A stretch of 64,000 nucleotides of DNA, taken from assembly GCF_007859715.1 (NCBI RefSeq), contig NZ_SJPG01000001.1, forward strand, positions 6,404,001-6,468,000. Reading direction: 5' to 3'. Source of the DNA: Rubinisphaera italica. GTDB taxonomy: Bacteria > Planctomycetota > Planctomycetia > Planctomycetales > Planctomycetaceae. The notes below the pieces were generated by a model. It was not told the DNA's origin and searched no databases. It was given only the letters and a program-made list of their open reading frames with translations. Made by a program: the position numbers and the translations under genes. Shown piece by piece: positions 1 through 10,582 of the stretch; within the stretch, counting starts at the first letter, position 1, and each line of letters opens with the position of its first letter.

Positions 1-3
1 CCA

Positions 4-627
4 GTGGATGACTTGCGTGCGATCCGGCTCTTGCCGCCAACTTCGGACGAGTATTTCATTGAGTTTCTGAACATCCCAGAACAAGATCAGATAGAGGCAA
101 AAAAATGGATTCCGATCCAAATGTCGGACGGATGGTATGGGTTGCCGAGTTTTCGTTTCTTGGGCGTTGTCTCGATTGGAAGACTCCGGTCTGAAATGGG
201 ACTCGAATATGCAGCACCATCAATGATGGCTCTAACCAATTTGCTTTCGCATCCCGAAGTTGGCAAAAGCAGAATTGAATCAGGATCGATGACAGGAACT
301 CTTCGATCTGCCAAAGATCTCGGACGGGTGATAGCCCTTGCTCGCCTTGCAGGACGAGACGAAGTTGAGTCGTGGCAAGAACCGTGGTTTGATGCGGTTA
401 AGCAATGCTTTCCATCAGGCTGGAAGGAATTGACGGTAAAAATTGGCAGAGGTCTTGAAGAGTTGCTAGGCGATGCAAACGCACTTCAAGAAGCTCAACG
501 GACCACCGACATCGGTATTCTGAATGGCATGAACGTCACAGTGGATGAACTCCGAGCAGAAGGCGAGAGGTTGATTGTTGATCTGATTGAACCACTCAGA
601 GAAATGGCAAACGATGGCATCGAATAA
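4..627 (+). CDS. Hypothetical protein, possibly 5'-truncated
   Basis: Reads as a 207-residue soluble protein from a GTG at the extreme left edge. The frame is still open at base 1, so the true start may lie outside the window. I recognise no domain. The C-terminal half is helical and acidic. Its stop overlaps the start of the next gene by 14 bases, which suggests the two are co-transcribed and translationally coupled. Function unknown. Confidence 0.6.
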   Translation: MDDLRAIRLLPPTSDEYFIEFLNIPEQDQIEAKKWIPIQMSDGWYGLPSFRFLGVVSIGRLRSEMGLEYAAPSMMALTNLLSHPEVGKSRIESGSMTGTLRSAKDLGRVIALARLAGRDEVESWQEPWFDAVKQCFPSGWKELTVKIGRGLEELLGDANALQEAQRTTDIGILNGMNVTVDELRAEGERLIVDLIEPLREMANDGIE

Positions 628-865
628 CAAGCGGAATGCGAATTCGTTGGATGAGCGTTTCCCAGCCATTGCAGCTTGGATTCAGCACGGATGGATTGAA
701 ATCGGCGACCAAGAATGGACTCGCTCCTCTGCTGTGGCTCAAGATTGTGGCGGAATGGTCTACGAAGAGACTGGAAGCAACAAGACTTTGACCGAATGTC
801 TCGAATCGCTTGAGCGTGGGCTTCGGAAGCACATGAAGGAACGGTGGGGCGACGAGTTTGAATAG
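614..865 (+). CDS. Small hypothetical protein (83 aa)
   Basis: The start is taken as the ATG at 614 inside the end of the preceding gene (overlap 614-627) rather than an upstream in-frame ATG at 587, because the overlap gives a compact two-gene unit. The protein is hydrophilic with a Trp-rich middle (W at about residues 19, 23 and 31) and an acidic/basic helical tail. No family recognised. It ends one base before the convergent kinase gene. Confidence 0.55.
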   Translation: MASNNKRNANSLDERFPAIAAWIQHGWIEIGDQEWTRSSAVAQDCGGMVYEETGSNKTLTECLESLERGLRKHMKERWGDEFE

Positions 866-866
866 C

Positions 867-2564
867 TCAGTATCGCTCAATCCGCCCGACGACCTGACCG
901 GCAGCGTTTACGATTTGATTGTCTCGGATCGTTACACGGTCATCAACGATGAGTAAGAGTCTTTCATCGAACTCAAGTTCCCCCGGCTCAAACTCGCCTG
1001 TGTACCGCTCGCCAGTCGAAACCCGCACTGACCGGATCTGTCCTCGATAGAAGCTGATCAAGTTGTCCTGACCGACATTCCCGATGACGAAAGGCGTTTT
1101 GCCTCCCGGCTTCGAACCGGGGGCTGTTTCGACAAGTTTGCCGTTCAAATAGAGCCGAGTATCGTCTTCGGAAAAAACAGCAGCCACATGCGACCAGTGA
1201 TTTGGTGGAACGGCGGCAGTCGAGTTCACCATCCCTTCGATGTACTCCAACGAAAGCATCGAGCCGCAAATTGCGATACCCAAACCATATTCACCGGGAA
1301 TGTCGCTACCGATGATGAATTGGCAATTCTCGTCTCGATAAGGATCAGGCTTGATCCATGCTTCAAGGGTGACTGGTAGCGTGAGTTCGACGTTGGTGAC
1401 GATCCTTGTGCGACCATCGAAGTGGAGCACGCCGTCTCTGACCAGTTCGTGGTCAGATTGACGAGTGGAGAGAATGAAACCTGCGACCAGAGCGACAACC
1501 GCAACGAGACCGAAAATCGCCCATAGCCATCTTCGACGATCTGGCTTCGATGTACTGAGCCACGCTCGTAGTTCATTTGCCAGTTCCAGTGCCGTTTGAT
1601 GACGATCACCGGGATGCTTCGACAATGCCTTCGTACAGATCGTGTCGAGTGTTTCAGGAAGCGACGGATCAACTTCCCTGAGTCGCTTGGGTTGGCGAAA
1701 GAGAATCTGTTCTCGTAGTTCTTGTTTGTCTTTCGCTGGAAACGGTGAAGCACCTGACAGAAGTTCAAATAGCACGACTCCAAGAGCGTGAACATCACAT
1801 CGACCATCGAGAAGCTGCGTTTCATTGGAGACCTGTTCTGGTGACATATACGCAAGCGTTCCCGACGACAACGCTCGCCCTTTCTCCAACTCGTCCAACG
1901 TGCAAGCCACTCCAAAATCAGCGATTAACGGCTTGCCATCCACATCGATCAGAATGTTTTCTGGTTTGATGTCCCGATGAAAACAACCTTTCTCGTGAGC
2001 GTAGTGAAGCGATTCAGCGATGGTTGCGACGAGTTCGACTGACTCTCGAATCGACAGTTTCCGCTTGCGGACGAGATCAGCAAGGCTTTGACCTTCAACC
2101 AATTCAAACACGAGAAACATGCGACCATCGTGCTCTCCGCAGTCGTGGACAGCCACGATACCGGGATGTTTCAATCGAGCAACTCGACGAGCTTCATCGA
2201 GTAGCAAATCACATGATGTGCGGTGATGACCGATTTTTACGGCGACCGGTCGTTGCAGCTTCAGATCTTGTCCTTTGTAAACTTGCCCGTAGCCGCCCGA
2301 TCCCAAGAGTGAATCGAGTCGATACCGGTCTGCCAGCACAATGCCAGAAATATCCTTGGACGGTTGATGGTCAGTCAACGGACGAGCAGGATCACGTTTC
2401 GTCCAAGCCGTTGTCTTCAGGCTCTCGATCTTTGAGCGAACTGTTTGCGTCAGTTGGGGACATTCAGTGCAAAGTTCTGCGGCTGGAATGTCCTTACCTT
2501 GTTCGAACGCTTCTTCCCAACGCACGAGCAGGTCGGCAATCAAATCTTTCTCGTCATCAGTCAA
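867..2564 (-). CDS. Membrane Ser/Thr protein kinase with LamG/ConA-like C-terminal domain
   Basis: 565 residues. An N-terminal stretch (1-75) precedes a full Hanks-type kinase: glycine loop GSGGYG near 88-93, ATP-binding Lys in VAVK at about 110, catalytic HRDIKPEN near 196-203, and DFG near 216. A single membrane span lies at about 346-367. The remaining 200 residues look like a LamG/concanavalin-A jelly roll (FDGRT..., LEAWIKP). The topology suggests an extracytoplasmic sensor and cytosolic kinase. The gene overlaps the upstream sigma-factor gene by 8 bases, so the two are likely co-expressed and functionally paired, an arrangement frequent in planctomycetes. Substrate unknown. Confidence 0.92.
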   Translation of the reverse strand: MTDDEKDLIADLLVRWEEAFEQGKDIPAAELCTECPQLTQTVRSKIESLKTTAWTKRDPARPLTDHQPSKDISGIVLADRYRLDSLLGSGGYGQVYKGQDLKLQRPVAVKIGHHRTSCDLLLDEARRVARLKHPGIVAVHDCGEHDGRMFLVFELVEGQSLADLVRKRKLSIRESVELVATIAESLHYAHEKGCFHRDIKPENILIDVDGKPLIADFGVACTLDELEKGRALSSGTLAYMSPEQVSNETQLLDGRCDVHALGVVLFELLSGASPFPAKDKQELREQILFRQPKRLREVDPSLPETLDTICTKALSKHPGDRHQTALELANELRAWLSTSKPDRRRWLWAIFGLVAVVALVAGFILSTRQSDHELVRDGVLHFDGRTRIVTNVELTLPVTLEAWIKPDPYRDENCQFIIGSDIPGEYGLGIAICGSMLSLEYIEGMVNSTAAVPPNHWSHVAAVFSEDDTRLYLNGKLVETAPGSKPGGKTPFVIGNVGQDNLISFYRGQIRSVRVSTGERYTGEFEPGELEFDERLLLIVDDRVTIRDNQIVNAAGQVVGRIERY

Positions 2565-3189
2565 GATCGAGTCCTCCTGCGAGTTGGTCTTTGAGGAGGA
2601 GACGAGCCGACACCCAACGACGTTTCAGCGTGGCAAGAGAGATGCCAAGGACACGGGCGGCGTCGGATTGGGTGAGTCCGTCGTACCACAACAAACTGAC
2701 GACTTCTTTCTCCGCTTCCGGCAGTGCTTCAACCGCTTCGTGAAAATCCGTCCAAGCAGCAACCGATTCTGGTTCGAACGGATCTTCACATCGCTCAGAT
2801 GCGTTGCCGCCGTCGCTGTCGTGCTTTGTTCCGATGCCCTGCGGTCCGTAGTAGCTTCGTGCCAGATCGATCAGTTCACGTCGTATCTGGGTCGCCGCCA
2901 AACCGTAGAACTTCCGCACGGATTCCGGCTGAACTGAAGCTAAGGCACGGTGTAGTCGCAACAGACTCGCCTGCAATACATCGTCGGTGTCGGACCAACG
3001 CTGCACATGTCCGTAACTCTTGAGCATTCGCCTCGCCATCGTCCGAAGTCGTTGACAGCACAACTCAACGATGGTGCGTCGGGATTCGGGACACCCCTCG
3101 CTGAGCCGCTGCAATTCGTTCTGTAGGTCAGTCGTAAGTCCCAATCCGCTCTCCGTTGCACGATCCCTTGGTGGACGAACAACGAACAT
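2557..3189 (-). CDS. ECF-family RNA polymerase sigma factor
   Basis: 210 residues with the two-domain ECF layout: a region-2-like helical core at about 25-100 ([19 protein letters not shown]) and a region-4 helix-turn-helix at about 155-195 ([23 protein letters not shown]). It would direct RNA polymerase to its own promoters. A GGAGG precedes the ATG by about 12 bases. The downstream kinase overlaps it, suggesting that the kinase modulates this sigma factor or its pathway. No classical anti-sigma gene is visible beside it. Confidence 0.9.
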   Translation of the reverse strand: MFVVRPPRDRATESGLGLTTDLQNELQRLSEGCPESRRTIVELCCQRLRTMARRMLKSYGHVQRWSDTDDVLQASLLRLHRALASVQPESVRKFYGLAATQIRRELIDLARSYYGPQGIGTKHDSDGGNASERCEDPFEPESVAAWTDFHEAVEALPEAEKEVVSLLWYDGLTQSDAARVLGISLATLKRRWVSARLLLKDQLAGGLDLD

Positions 3190-3347
3190 CGGAATGGTCC
3201 GCCTCCATTAAGAAGGGCGAGTGCCGACTGGCGACTAGCTCAAAAGCGGATCAGAAATATGAGAATTGCGTGAAGTTGAGCCATTGGAGCATTCGCACTC
3301 GCTCATCTGGATAGAGCAAGGAGTTTCCTCTTTAAGGACGTCGCCTC

Positions 3348-4709
3348 GTGACAGATTCACCCGAAGACCAAATCTTGGAGATCGCCGAGAAAATGGGTGG
3401 ACAACTGACAGAAGAGTCGGTTGGAAATGTCGAAAAGATGCTGGCGTGTCTCAAAGCGGGGCAAAGGGCAGACTGGTCAATTGCTGCTCACTTCTTGTTG
3501 GGTCTGCACCACTCCGACCAGTTCTTCAGGGAAGGATTCCCAACCAGCCATACTCTCACTTCGGATGAGCAAATCGCCACATCTAAAGCCATCAATCACT
3601 TCACGACCTTTCTCCAAGCTTCGACACGACCATGTTTTTTTCTGCGTGTGGGAACCGAAGAAATCGAGACACTCACCCTTGGACAAAACTGGTGGGCGGC
3701 ATTTGGAGTCGATATGCAAACCGCTCGGTTTGAAGCAACAGACCCTCGAATTCCGCTTTGCGGCGAAACACCCAACGACATCGACTTGATCGGAGTTGCA
3801 TTGGATCGACTTGCATTGGCCCATTACTTGTCTGGCTCATCCAAGCAGGCAGCGGAAACCCTCGTTATTGCACTGATGAGTCCGTCAGCCGATTGGTGGT
3901 GGGGAGAGCGAAGCGGTGTTGATCTTGTTCGGCTTTATGGATGGATCGGATGGCTCTTCTTCGACGCACACGACTTCTCGAATGCCTGTGCTTACCTTCA
4001 GCGTTGCTTTGACGAATTAGAGGAGCACTCCGAGGAAGGAACATCCCCCGTGACTGTTGTCTTCATTCGTCTGGTCGAGATGTACATGTACGGCGGCAAC
4101 GACGGAGTTGAATGGCGTCATGCGTTTGCTGATGCAGGAAACGTCGATGCCTATGGTGATTTCATGCCGAGCGGAACGCTCGATCATGGATGCGATGCGT
4201 TCATGCTACGACTGGCAATCTCGCACGCAGCCTGTGGAAACTACGACCAAGCGATGAACGCTGCCAACGTATGTGTCGGCTTTGGTCAACCACTTCAAGA
4301 CCTTCAATTTGAGGTCTATGAGGACTTTCAGCCGGTTCCATTCCCTGAAGCCCGGCTGGTTCGGGCGGCACTGAGTTTGAAGCTGAACCAGTGCGATTCG
4401 CTTTGGAACGATCTGACCGAGTGCCTTAAAACTGAGGGAGTCCGAAGCGAAGCGGTTGCCTTGGCGTGTCTTCACGAACTGTGTGTCAGAAGTCAGAGCA
4501 CCCCTGACGGTATGACTTTGCATCGTTTGTCCGATCACTTGTCGTCACTATCGAACGACGAAAAGGCTCTGCTCGAACAACGCTGCGGAGTTGTACTTGG
4601 AGAACTGCTTGATGGGTCGCTCGTGCCGAGTGGTCTACGCTCAGAAGTGGCAGCAGCCATCGCAGAGGAGTTTGGAGCGTTCGTCACGGAGCACCCAAAC
4701 AATGAGTAG
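3348..4709 (+). CDS. Hypothetical helical-repeat (TPR-like) protein
   Basis: 453 residues from a GTG start with AAGGAC 8 bases upstream. The sequence is mostly amphipathic helices with Ala- and Leu-rich repeats (for example ALAHYLSGSSKQAAETLVIA, DFSNACAYLQRCFDELEE), the usual look of TPR-like solenoids, but I cannot assign a named family. It has no signal peptide or membrane span. The last bases overlap the start of the small zinc protein that follows, pointing to one operon with the next two genes. Confidence 0.7.
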   Translation: MTDSPEDQILEIAEKMGGQLTEESVGNVEKMLACLKAGQRADWSIAAHFLLGLHHSDQFFREGFPTSHTLTSDEQIATSKAINHFTTFLQASTRPCFFLRVGTEEIETLTLGQNWWAAFGVDMQTARFEATDPRIPLCGETPNDIDLIGVALDRLALAHYLSGSSKQAAETLVIALMSPSADWWWGERSGVDLVRLYGWIGWLFFDAHDFSNACAYLQRCFDELEEHSEEGTSPVTVVFIRLVEMYMYGGNDGVEWRHAFADAGNVDAYGDFMPSGTLDHGCDAFMLRLAISHAACGNYDQAMNAANVCVGFGQPLQDLQFEVYEDFQPVPFPEARLVRAALSLKLNQCDSLWNDLTECLKTEGVRSEAVALACLHELCVRSQSTPDGMTLHRLSDHLSSLSNDEKALLEQRCGVVLGELLDGSLVPSGLRSEVAAAIAEEFGAFVTEHPNNE

Positions 4710-4920
4710 TCCGGCAAATCAACCATTACCGACCGAGATTCTTGGACGCCGAGTGATCGAGATCTGTCCGGTCTGCGACGGTGAAGGTCGAGTCTGGGGT
4801 TGCGATGAGCATTACACAACCCATTTTTCTGACCGCTGTGAAAGATGCAATTGCATCGGCTTCATTCTCGACATGCCGCCCAATTATGCAGAAGCGGACC
4901 ATGACGATGTTCCGTTTTAG
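4702..4920 (+). CDS. Small protein with DnaJ-type CxxCxGxG motif (72 aa)
   Basis: The start is placed at the ATG at 4702, overlapping the previous stop (4707-4709). The protein carries CPVCDGEGRVWGC and later CERCNCIGF, so two C-x2-C pairs spaced like one half of a DnaJ central zinc domain. It probably binds one zinc ion. It has no J-domain and no membrane segment. It may act as a small chaperone-like or adaptor zinc protein, but function is not known. Confidence 0.6.
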   Translation: MSSPANQPLPTEILGRRVIEICPVCDGEGRVWGCDEHYTTHFSDRCERCNCIGFILDMPPNYAEADHDDVPF

Positions 4921-4941
4921 ACCGCCCTCAAGGAGCCTCAC

Positions 4942-5382
4942 TTGTCAGACGACCGCACCCCACATTGGCTTGTCCAACTTCGCTTCTTTCTGATTTGCTC
5001 GCCAGTCGGGATTATTGCGGCGATCATTCTCGCACCGTTCGCTTTGCCGTTGCTGCTTGGTTTCGGTGTAACGCTGTTTTTGTTTTGGCAAGGATCGAGG
5101 CTGTTTACGAACGGTTTCGTGAAATTGTTCGATCCAGAAGGCTATGAGGCGATCAAGAAAAGCGGCGGCGACCCGTTTTACGATTCTCTTGGTGCTCCAC
5201 TGAACAATGACAGTGAGCAGGTCCGAGTCACTGGTCGCAACCCAAACACAAATTGTCCCGGTTGTCGGCGACCTGTCTTCGTTCAGTCCAACACAGCATT
5301 CCGGTGCCCACAGTGCGATGCCCATTGGCACGAGAACAACTGGTGGAAGTGGGATGGAGCGAAATGGAACTCGCTCAATTAG
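4942..5382 (+). CDS. Membrane protein with C-terminal zinc ribbon
   Basis: 146 residues. The TTG start at 4942 is preceded by AAGGAG at a 6-base spacing, which decides the start. One long or two closely spaced hydrophobic segments occupy about 14-55, followed by a cytosolic part with a zinc ribbon, [10 protein letters not shown]...RCPQCDAHW, near 107-130. It follows the small zinc protein by 21 bases on the same strand. It is convergent with, and overlaps by 8 bases, the broken protease gene. Function unknown. Confidence 0.7.
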   Translation: MSDDRTPHWLVQLRFFLICSPVGIIAAIILAPFALPLLLGFGVTLFLFWQGSRLFTNGFVKLFDPEGYEAIKKSGGDPFYDSLGAPLNNDSEQVRVTGRNPNTNCPGCRRPVFVQSNTAFRCPQCDAHWHENNWWKWDGAKWNSLN

Positions 5383-5982
5383 CGACCGAGAACGTAACGC
5401 AGATGCGGTATTGCCACTGTGGATACCGCTCGCATTCTTCCCACTCACCCCAGCGATTCTCGAAATCCTCAAATGCCTTCTGGAACGCATCGTCGGAATC
5501 AAAGTCGTCACGGATTCCAGTTCAGCCGCGTCGATCGTGATGACGCTGGAGGCAAGTTTTTCGTTTAGAGGCGTGCCCTTTTTCGCTGTTTCTTTGTCGC
5601 GATAGTCTCGGAACTTATCTGCGAACTTACTGACTTCACTGTCGGGAACTGCGACGAGATATTCTTTCCGCCCACCGCGTTCTTTGGCACTGACGATTCG
5701 GGCACCGGGCGACGTGTTTTCGAGTTGCTGTTGTTCAAGATCGAAGTCCGAACTCTCGTCGAACACCATCGGAATGAACTGAATACCCTCGTAAGCAGGT
5801 TCTGTTTTCTGACGCGCCTTCGCTTTCTTCTCAGCTCGTGCAAGATCACCCAGTAACTTGTCAGCGTGAGTTTTCCGTTCGGGAAGTGGCGGACTGTTCT
5901 TCTTGCCTCCACCACTCTGCGTGCTGATGTAATTCTGTCGACTGCGGGTGTTCTGTAACAAGAAGTGTCGAAATTCCGCCAT
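5375..5982 (-). pseudogene. Truncated IetS-like S8 peptidase gene (N-terminal part only)
   Basis: The first about 158 residues (MAEFRHFLLQ..., a GGG loop, then ERKTHADKLL) match the N-terminal pattern I associate with IetS-type subtilases, which sit beside an AAA partner. The whole S8 catalytic domain is missing: there is no Asp/His/Ser motif. Around 5520-5535 the credible coding frame switches to a different frame encoding an acidic tail (DDFDSDDAFQKAFEDF) that stops at 5375. The simplest reading is an internal deletion joining the protease start to an unrelated gene end. The longer frame that runs on to 4945 is antisense to the zinc-ribbon gene and is not credible. Confidence 0.6.
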
Positions 5983-5994
5983 GAAGACTACGTC

Positions 5995-6981
5995 CTACCT
6001 AACTGTTTGTTTTCTCTCGCGAAACGTCTGTATCGCTTTTTCAAGTTCGCCAGGTTCTATGTTTCGTCGGTCGGCAAGAACTGCCAACTTTGCTGACTGA
6101 TCGCACGCACGACATAATTCTGCGTGACTTAATCCGTCTGCAACCAACGCCATTTGCTTAATGTTTTCTTTGCGCAGTTTGAATGAAGAGAGTCGATTCT
6201 CAATCAAAGTGAGTCTCTCGTCCTCGCCCGGTAATTGGTATCGGATCACATCATCGAAACGACGGAATAGTGCGTCGTCCAGAATCGCTTCAAGATTAGT
6301 CGCTGCAATGATCAGACTATCCGATTCATCCTGCTCCAAGAATTGAAGGAACGAGTTGAGCACGCGTCGAATCTCACCAACGTCATTACTGCCCTCGCGC
6401 ATAGAACCAATCGCGTCGAACTCATCGAACAGATAGACTCCGCGCGTGTGTCGCATTGACTCGAAGATTGCGAACAGCTTGGCCGCAGTTTCGCCCATGT
6501 ATTTCGTAATCAGCGAATGAAGTTGCACTGTAAAGTGTGGTAGTTTGAGTTCACCTGCGAGAGCCCACGATGTCATCGTTTTCCCAACACCGGGCGGCCC
6601 AACGAGCAACAATTTACGCCGAGCGGACAGTCCGTGCTCCCGCAACTTCGCCTGCTGACGATATTCGTGCAAAACCAGCTTCAACGATTCGTATTGCTCA
6701 GGGGCAAGAACCATCTCGGACAGCTTCGTTCTTGGATATGTCGCCGACAACAACGCGGCCAACTCACCAACTGGACGACTGATGGGAACAGAGCCACCGA
6801 CCTTTGCTTGCTTCTGCTTCGTCTTGATGTCATCAACGAGCCGCTTGATATCCGAGGCCAGCTTTCCCTTTCCAGCGCGTGCTTCATGCGCAGCAATTTG
6901 CAGAGCGACAGAAACGAACATTTCGCCGTCCGCTTCGCTGTAACTTGCCAGCAATGATTTGATTTGTTGTGCGGTTGCCAT
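5995..6981 (-). CDS. AAA ATPase, IetA-like (IetAS defence pair)
   Basis: 328 residues with a classical AAA core: Walker A GPPGVGKT at 128-135, Walker B LFDEFD at 184-189, a sensor-1 AATN, and an arginine-finger region LFRRFDD. The N-terminal 80 residues are helical. In the IetAS anti-phage pair described by Gao and colleagues (2020), an AAA ATPase like this precedes a subtilisin-like protease. Here the gene is followed 12 bases downstream by a protease gene that has lost its catalytic domain, so the pair is probably inactive or repurposed. The family call is by motif and context only. Confidence 0.75.
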   Translation of the reverse strand: MATAQQIKSLLASYSEADGEMFVSVALQIAAHEARAGKGKLASDIKRLVDDIKTKQKQAKVGGSVPISRPVGELAALLSATYPRTKLSEMVLAPEQYESLKLVLHEYRQQAKLREHGLSARRKLLLVGPPGVGKTMTSWALAGELKLPHFTVQLHSLITKYMGETAAKLFAIFESMRHTRGVYLFDEFDAIGSMREGSNDVGEIRRVLNSFLQFLEQDESDSLIIAATNLEAILDDALFRRFDDVIRYQLPGEDERLTLIENRLSSFKLRKENIKQMALVADGLSHAELCRACDQSAKLAVLADRRNIEPGELEKAIQTFRERKQTVR

Positions 6982-6999
6982 CGTATTTTTCGAATCCGT

Positions 7000-7293
7000 T
7001 CAGCTTTCATTCAGTTGCTTTGCAAGTCCCTGCGTCGCATCTTCAATCAAAAGTGCTGCAATCTGCATTGGGCTGACTCGTCTCTCATCTGTGCTGACCG
7101 CAACAGCGGCCTGTTCCAGGAGAACAAGTGTTTCTTCGCTCATGGACAATTTTCGCTGAATTTTCCAAGTCGGATCGCTCGGCCTCCCAGGTCGTTCTCC
7201 CTTCCCAGGTTCGAGCCGCTGTCGAATCCTTTGACCGAGATCACCAAGTCCATTTGCTTCGACACCTTCGCGAGATTTCATCACAAGACCCAT
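7000..7293 (-). CDS. Small putative ribbon-helix-helix DNA-binding protein
   Basis: About 97 residues from the ATG at 7293 (another ATG at 7281 is possible). The basic N-terminal half (GKGERPGRPSDP) leads to a strand-helix-helix pattern, RKLSMSEETLVLLEQAA then VSPMQIAALLIEDAT, which resembles ribbon-helix-helix regulators. It lies 18 bases upstream of the AAA gene on the same strand, so it could be the regulator of that pair. The fold assignment is tentative. Confidence 0.5.
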   Translation of the reverse strand: MGLVMKSREGVEANGLGDLGQRIRQRLEPGKGERPGRPSDPTWKIQRKLSMSEETLVLLEQAAVAVSTDERRVSPMQIAALLIEDATQGLAKQLNES

Positions 7294-7455
7294 TGTTACA
7301 CCCAAGTTATTTAATACAACTTCGGACTTTCAGCACCGAAAGTAAAGCGAATGTCGCGAATTACGCCGGCGCCACACAGACGCGAGGACTCCACAGAGCA
7401 AAAATGTTGTCAGGATAAATAGGGTCAACAGCATGTTGAAATCTGAACCTGTCTC

Positions 7456-8421
7456 CTAATGGTCGGCGATGACTTGCTGGTCATCACAGTCTTCACCGAC
7501 TCCCTCGTACTCGAATTCCAGTGTTGAGTGCTGGATTTGAAATTCATCCGAAAGAGAATGCTTGATTTTCCGCTTGATCGATTCAAGTACATCCGGATTC
7601 CCTTTCTGTATAATAACATGAGCCTCCAACGCTCGATGCTGCTCATCCAGTTCCCAGACATGAACATGGTGCGTCCCGCTGACTCCGTCAATTTGCTCTA
7701 TTTTTTTGACCAGTTCTTTCATATCAAGATCGACGGGAGTTCCTTCCATCAACACACGCGTGGCCTGTGGAAGCATTTTGAAGACCTGCCACAGCACGTA
7801 GCTGGCAATTAGCAAAGTGATCACTGGATCGACCCACGTCCAGTCGAACCAGATGATTGCTCCGGCTCCCAGCAGTACGGCAACACTTCCGAGTGCATCG
7901 ACAATATTGTGGATGAATGCCGCACGAACGTTTAATGACCCGCGACTCATCGCCCATAACAGCAATGCTGTAGCAACGTCGATGACCAATGCCAACAACG
8001 CCGTGGCGGCCATCAGCCATCCGATGATCTCCTGCGGCTCCATGAAGCGCATGATGCCTTCATAAACCAAGTACAATCCGATGACCGCCAGCAATGTGAG
8101 GTTGATCAACGCGCCAATCATTTCCGCTCGGCGGTACCCGAACGTATATCGTTCATTCGCATCTTTTTTGGAGATTCGACGAGCGATGTAAGCGATCAGC
8201 AGTGCATTGGCATCATTGAAATTGTGAGCCGCATCAGAAAGTAGAGCCACGCTGCCGGAAAAGATTCCGGCAACCACCTGTCCGACCGTGAGAATCTGAT
8301 TCAGAATCACGGCCCACAGCAAACGAGAATCGCTGACCCCTTCCAATTCTCCACTTCGGCTGGCGCCGTGAGAATGGCCAGAATGGTCATGATTGGAATG
8401 TTCTTTTCGTGTCTGTGGCAT
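7456..8421 (-). CDS. CDF-family cation efflux transporter (CzcD/ZitB-like)
   Basis: 321 residues. A His-rich cytosolic N-terminus ([12 protein letters not shown]) precedes six predicted membrane spans. Metal-site motifs are present in span 2 (SDAAHNFND) and span 5 (HNIVDALGS), and a C-terminal cytosolic ferredoxin-like domain has [18 protein letters not shown]. It exports Zn(II)-like divalent cations by proton antiport. It is the last gene of the long minus-strand metal block. Near-full family length; no odd features. Confidence 0.93.
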   Translation of the reverse strand: MPQTRKEHSNHDHSGHSHGASRSGELEGVSDSRLLWAVILNQILTVGQVVAGIFSGSVALLSDAAHNFNDANALLIAYIARRISKKDANERYTFGYRRAEMIGALINLTLLAVIGLYLVYEGIMRFMEPQEIIGWLMAATALLALVIDVATALLLWAMSRGSLNVRAAFIHNIVDALGSVAVLLGAGAIIWFDWTWVDPVITLLIASYVLWQVFKMLPQATRVLMEGTPVDLDMKELVKKIEQIDGVSGTHHVHVWELDEQHRALEAHVIIQKGNPDVLESIKRKIKHSLSDEFQIQHSTLEFEYEGVGEDCDDQQVIADH

Positions 8422-8497
8422 TACAAACTCATTTCATACGTGTTTCGAATTTGCCAGTGCATGCTACGCCGCGATTACTTTGATCATCACGTTACTA

Positions 8498-9181
8498 TCA
8501 TGCAGCCTCTACAGCCATGACTTCGTGGGTGACGCCTTCAACGAGCCGGATGGTTCGCTTTGCAAACGCGGCGGTATCTGCATCGTGCGTCACCATGATG
8601 ATCGTTCGCCCGTCGTTGTGGAATTCGGCCAGATAGTTCATCACTTGTTGACGCGTCTGCGAATCGAGGTTTCCTGTCGGTTCATCGGCAAGGATCACTT
8701 GCGGATCGTTGGCCAGCGTACGAGCCAGTGCGACTCGCTGCTGTTGACCTTGGCTCAGTTCCGACGGCAGATGGTCGGCTCGATCCGAAAGTCCGACGCG
8801 GTCGAGTAGTTCGAGCGCGTGAGCACGCTGTTCGGTTGCAGGTTTCCTGGAGAGCATCAGAGGAACCTGGACGTTTTCGCATGCAGACATCCACGTTACC
8901 AGATTGAAGGACTGGAAGACGAAACCAACCTTTTCGCCCCGCAGCTTCGTTCGCTCGTCAATTGACATTTCGTACAACGATTGGCCGTCAAGCGAGACAC
9001 TGCCGGAAGTCGGAGCCATCATTCCGCCAAGGATTGAGAGCAACGTTGTTTTGCCGCTGCCGCTGGGACCGACGATAGCGATAAAGTCATTGTCGGGGAT
9101 TTCGAGATTGCAGGTATCCAGTGCGGTGACGACATTGCCACGACGTTCATAGGTCTGCGTGACTGATTGAAGCTGATACAT
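8498..9181 (-). CDS. ABC transporter ATP-binding protein (MacB/LolD type)
   Basis: 227 residues with Walker [10 protein letters not shown]-loop FQSFNL, signature LSQGQQQR, Walker B VILADEP and switch His in MVTHDAD. Proportions match the LolD/MacB ATPase class that drives FtsX-like permeases. The permease gene ends 54 bases upstream in the same direction. Its position inside a metal-efflux block suggests export of, or membrane maintenance for, metal-linked substrates, but the cargo cannot be read from sequence. Confidence 0.92.
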   Translation of the reverse strand: MYQLQSVTQTYERRGNVVTALDTCNLEIPDNDFIAIVGPSGSGKTTLLSILGGMMAPTSGSVSLDGQSLYEMSIDERTKLRGEKVGFVFQSFNLVTWMSACENVQVPLMLSRKPATEQRAHALELLDRVGLSDRADHLPSELSQGQQQRVALARTLANDPQVILADEPTGNLDSQTRQQVMNYLAEFHNDGRTIIMVTHDADTAAFAKRTIRLVEGVTHEVMAVEAA

Positions 9182-9235
9182 AAGAGAGTCCTTTGTGCTG
9201 AAGTATGTTGGAGTGTGATGCTGTTGGCTGTTGGT

Positions 9236-10471
9236 TCATGCGTCATTGAAGACGAGGCATGGGTCGAGTCCTGCTGCTCGTCTTGCAGGCAGGAAGCTCG
9301 CTGCCACAGCAACCACGGTTGCGGCAACCATACCTACGGCCAAAAGCTCCGGCAGTGGTTGAACACTGATGCCCAACAGTTGTGGTCCCAAAATGGATGC
9401 AACGACCGTTCCAATCACAAAGCCTCCGAAACCACCCGCCAAACCGAGCAGCGTCGCTTTGCCAAGAAACATTCGAGTCACAAAGCTACGACTGGCACCG
9501 AGAGCCATCAACGTACCAATTTCTTTGCGGCGTTCGGTCACGTTTGCATACATCACGCTGGCGATGCTGGCTCCACCGACCAGTAGAAGAATCGAAAGAA
9601 AGACCCATGACAGACGCGACATCAACCCATTGACAGCGACTTGTGTCTCGACCACCTGAGCGATTGTAATGATGCGGGTGTCGGGCAGTTCAGCAGAAAG
9701 ATTTGTAATCAGACTCCCGGCCGCATCTTCGCAGCAAGCCATGATTTCGATGACGTTAACCACAGGCCCGGCACCGGACAAATCCTGCACGCTGTGCAGG
9801 TGAGCGAACATCCGACTGTCGTCGATTGTTCCGGTTGATGGCAGTACGGTCAGGACGGTGAACGATTCGTCGAGAACCAGCAGTTTGTCGCCAACCTTTG
9901 CTCTCAATTGAGCCGCCAGATCTTGCCCAAGAATCACATCACGATCGCCGAGTTCCTGAATGGTTCGGTTCGCGGCGAGCGAATTCGGGTCATTGGCACC
10001 TGCTTCTACGTTGGCCTTGGTTGCACAACAGCCGCGGTCGGTCCCGACGGGACTAATCAAACCCAGCCCCTGCCAAGCGGCTTTGGCCTGGAATTCGGAT
10101 TGCGGCAGGATTCCGGTCACTGTGACCGGGATCGAGTCAACATTCGATTCAACACACAGTTTCGGAGCAAGATTTTCAACGCCCGGCATCCGAGCCAATG
10201 CCAAACGCGACACATATTCCTCGGGCATTGTCTGGCCGTGCATGTCAGCGGAGTAGTAATCCTGCAAGCTGACCGTCGGTGGCAAGACCAGCACGTTCGC
10301 TCCGAGCGATTCCATATCACCGGCGATCTTGCGTTCCGAGAAAACCGTGATGTTTTGAATCGCCACCATTGCGGTGACACCCAAGGTGACTGCCAGCAAA
10401 CTGGTCAGCATCGGTGTTGGTCGTTGCCAGAGTTCCTTCCAGATCATTGTCTGTAATTTCATGGAATCCAT
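9236..10471 (-). CDS. ABC transporter permease (MacB/FtsX family)
   Basis: 411 residues with one N-terminal membrane span ([20 protein letters not shown]), a large periplasmic MacB-like domain (about 50-285) and three C-terminal spans forming the FtsX core ([20 protein letters not shown] and two more). This is the usual topology of the MacB/LolC type. It pairs with the ATPase gene immediately downstream. Two periplasmic Cys pairs (GCCATK, ACCEDA) are notable in this metal-handling neighbourhood and may bind metal; that part is inference. Confidence 0.9.
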   Translation of the reverse strand: MDSMKLQTMIWKELWQRPTPMLTSLLAVTLGVTAMVAIQNITVFSERKIAGDMESLGANVLVLPPTVSLQDYYSADMHGQTMPEEYVSRLALARMPGVENLAPKLCVESNVDSIPVTVTGILPQSEFQAKAAWQGLGLISPVGTDRGCCATKANVEAGANDPNSLAANRTIQELGDRDVILGQDLAAQLRAKVGDKLLVLDESFTVLTVLPSTGTIDDSRMFAHLHSVQDLSGAGPVVNVIEIMACCEDAAGSLITNLSAELPDTRIITIAQVVETQVAVNGLMSRLSWVFLSILLLVGGASIASVMYANVTERRKEIGTLMALGASRSFVTRMFLGKATLLGLAGGFGGFVIGTVVASILGPQLLGISVQPLPELLAVGMVAATVVAVAASFLPARRAAGLDPCLVFNDA

Positions 10472-10582
10472 TCCTTTGTTTGCGGATTGATAGTTTGAGA
10501 TTGAAGATTGCTAAAACCAGAGTTGAGTGAGTCGAGTCCAAAGACGCTTGCTCTGGACTTTCGACCCTGGACTCTATTGTCA

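Noticed and set aside
1226..2743. Long open frames overlapping the kinase gene on both strands
   Set aside because: The kinase motifs fully explain the stretch; the other frames show no conserved motif.
4945..5374. Extension of the protease-like frame to 4945
   Set aside because: It is antisense to the well-supported zinc-ribbon gene and of low protein quality; the credible tail is in another frame ending at 5375.
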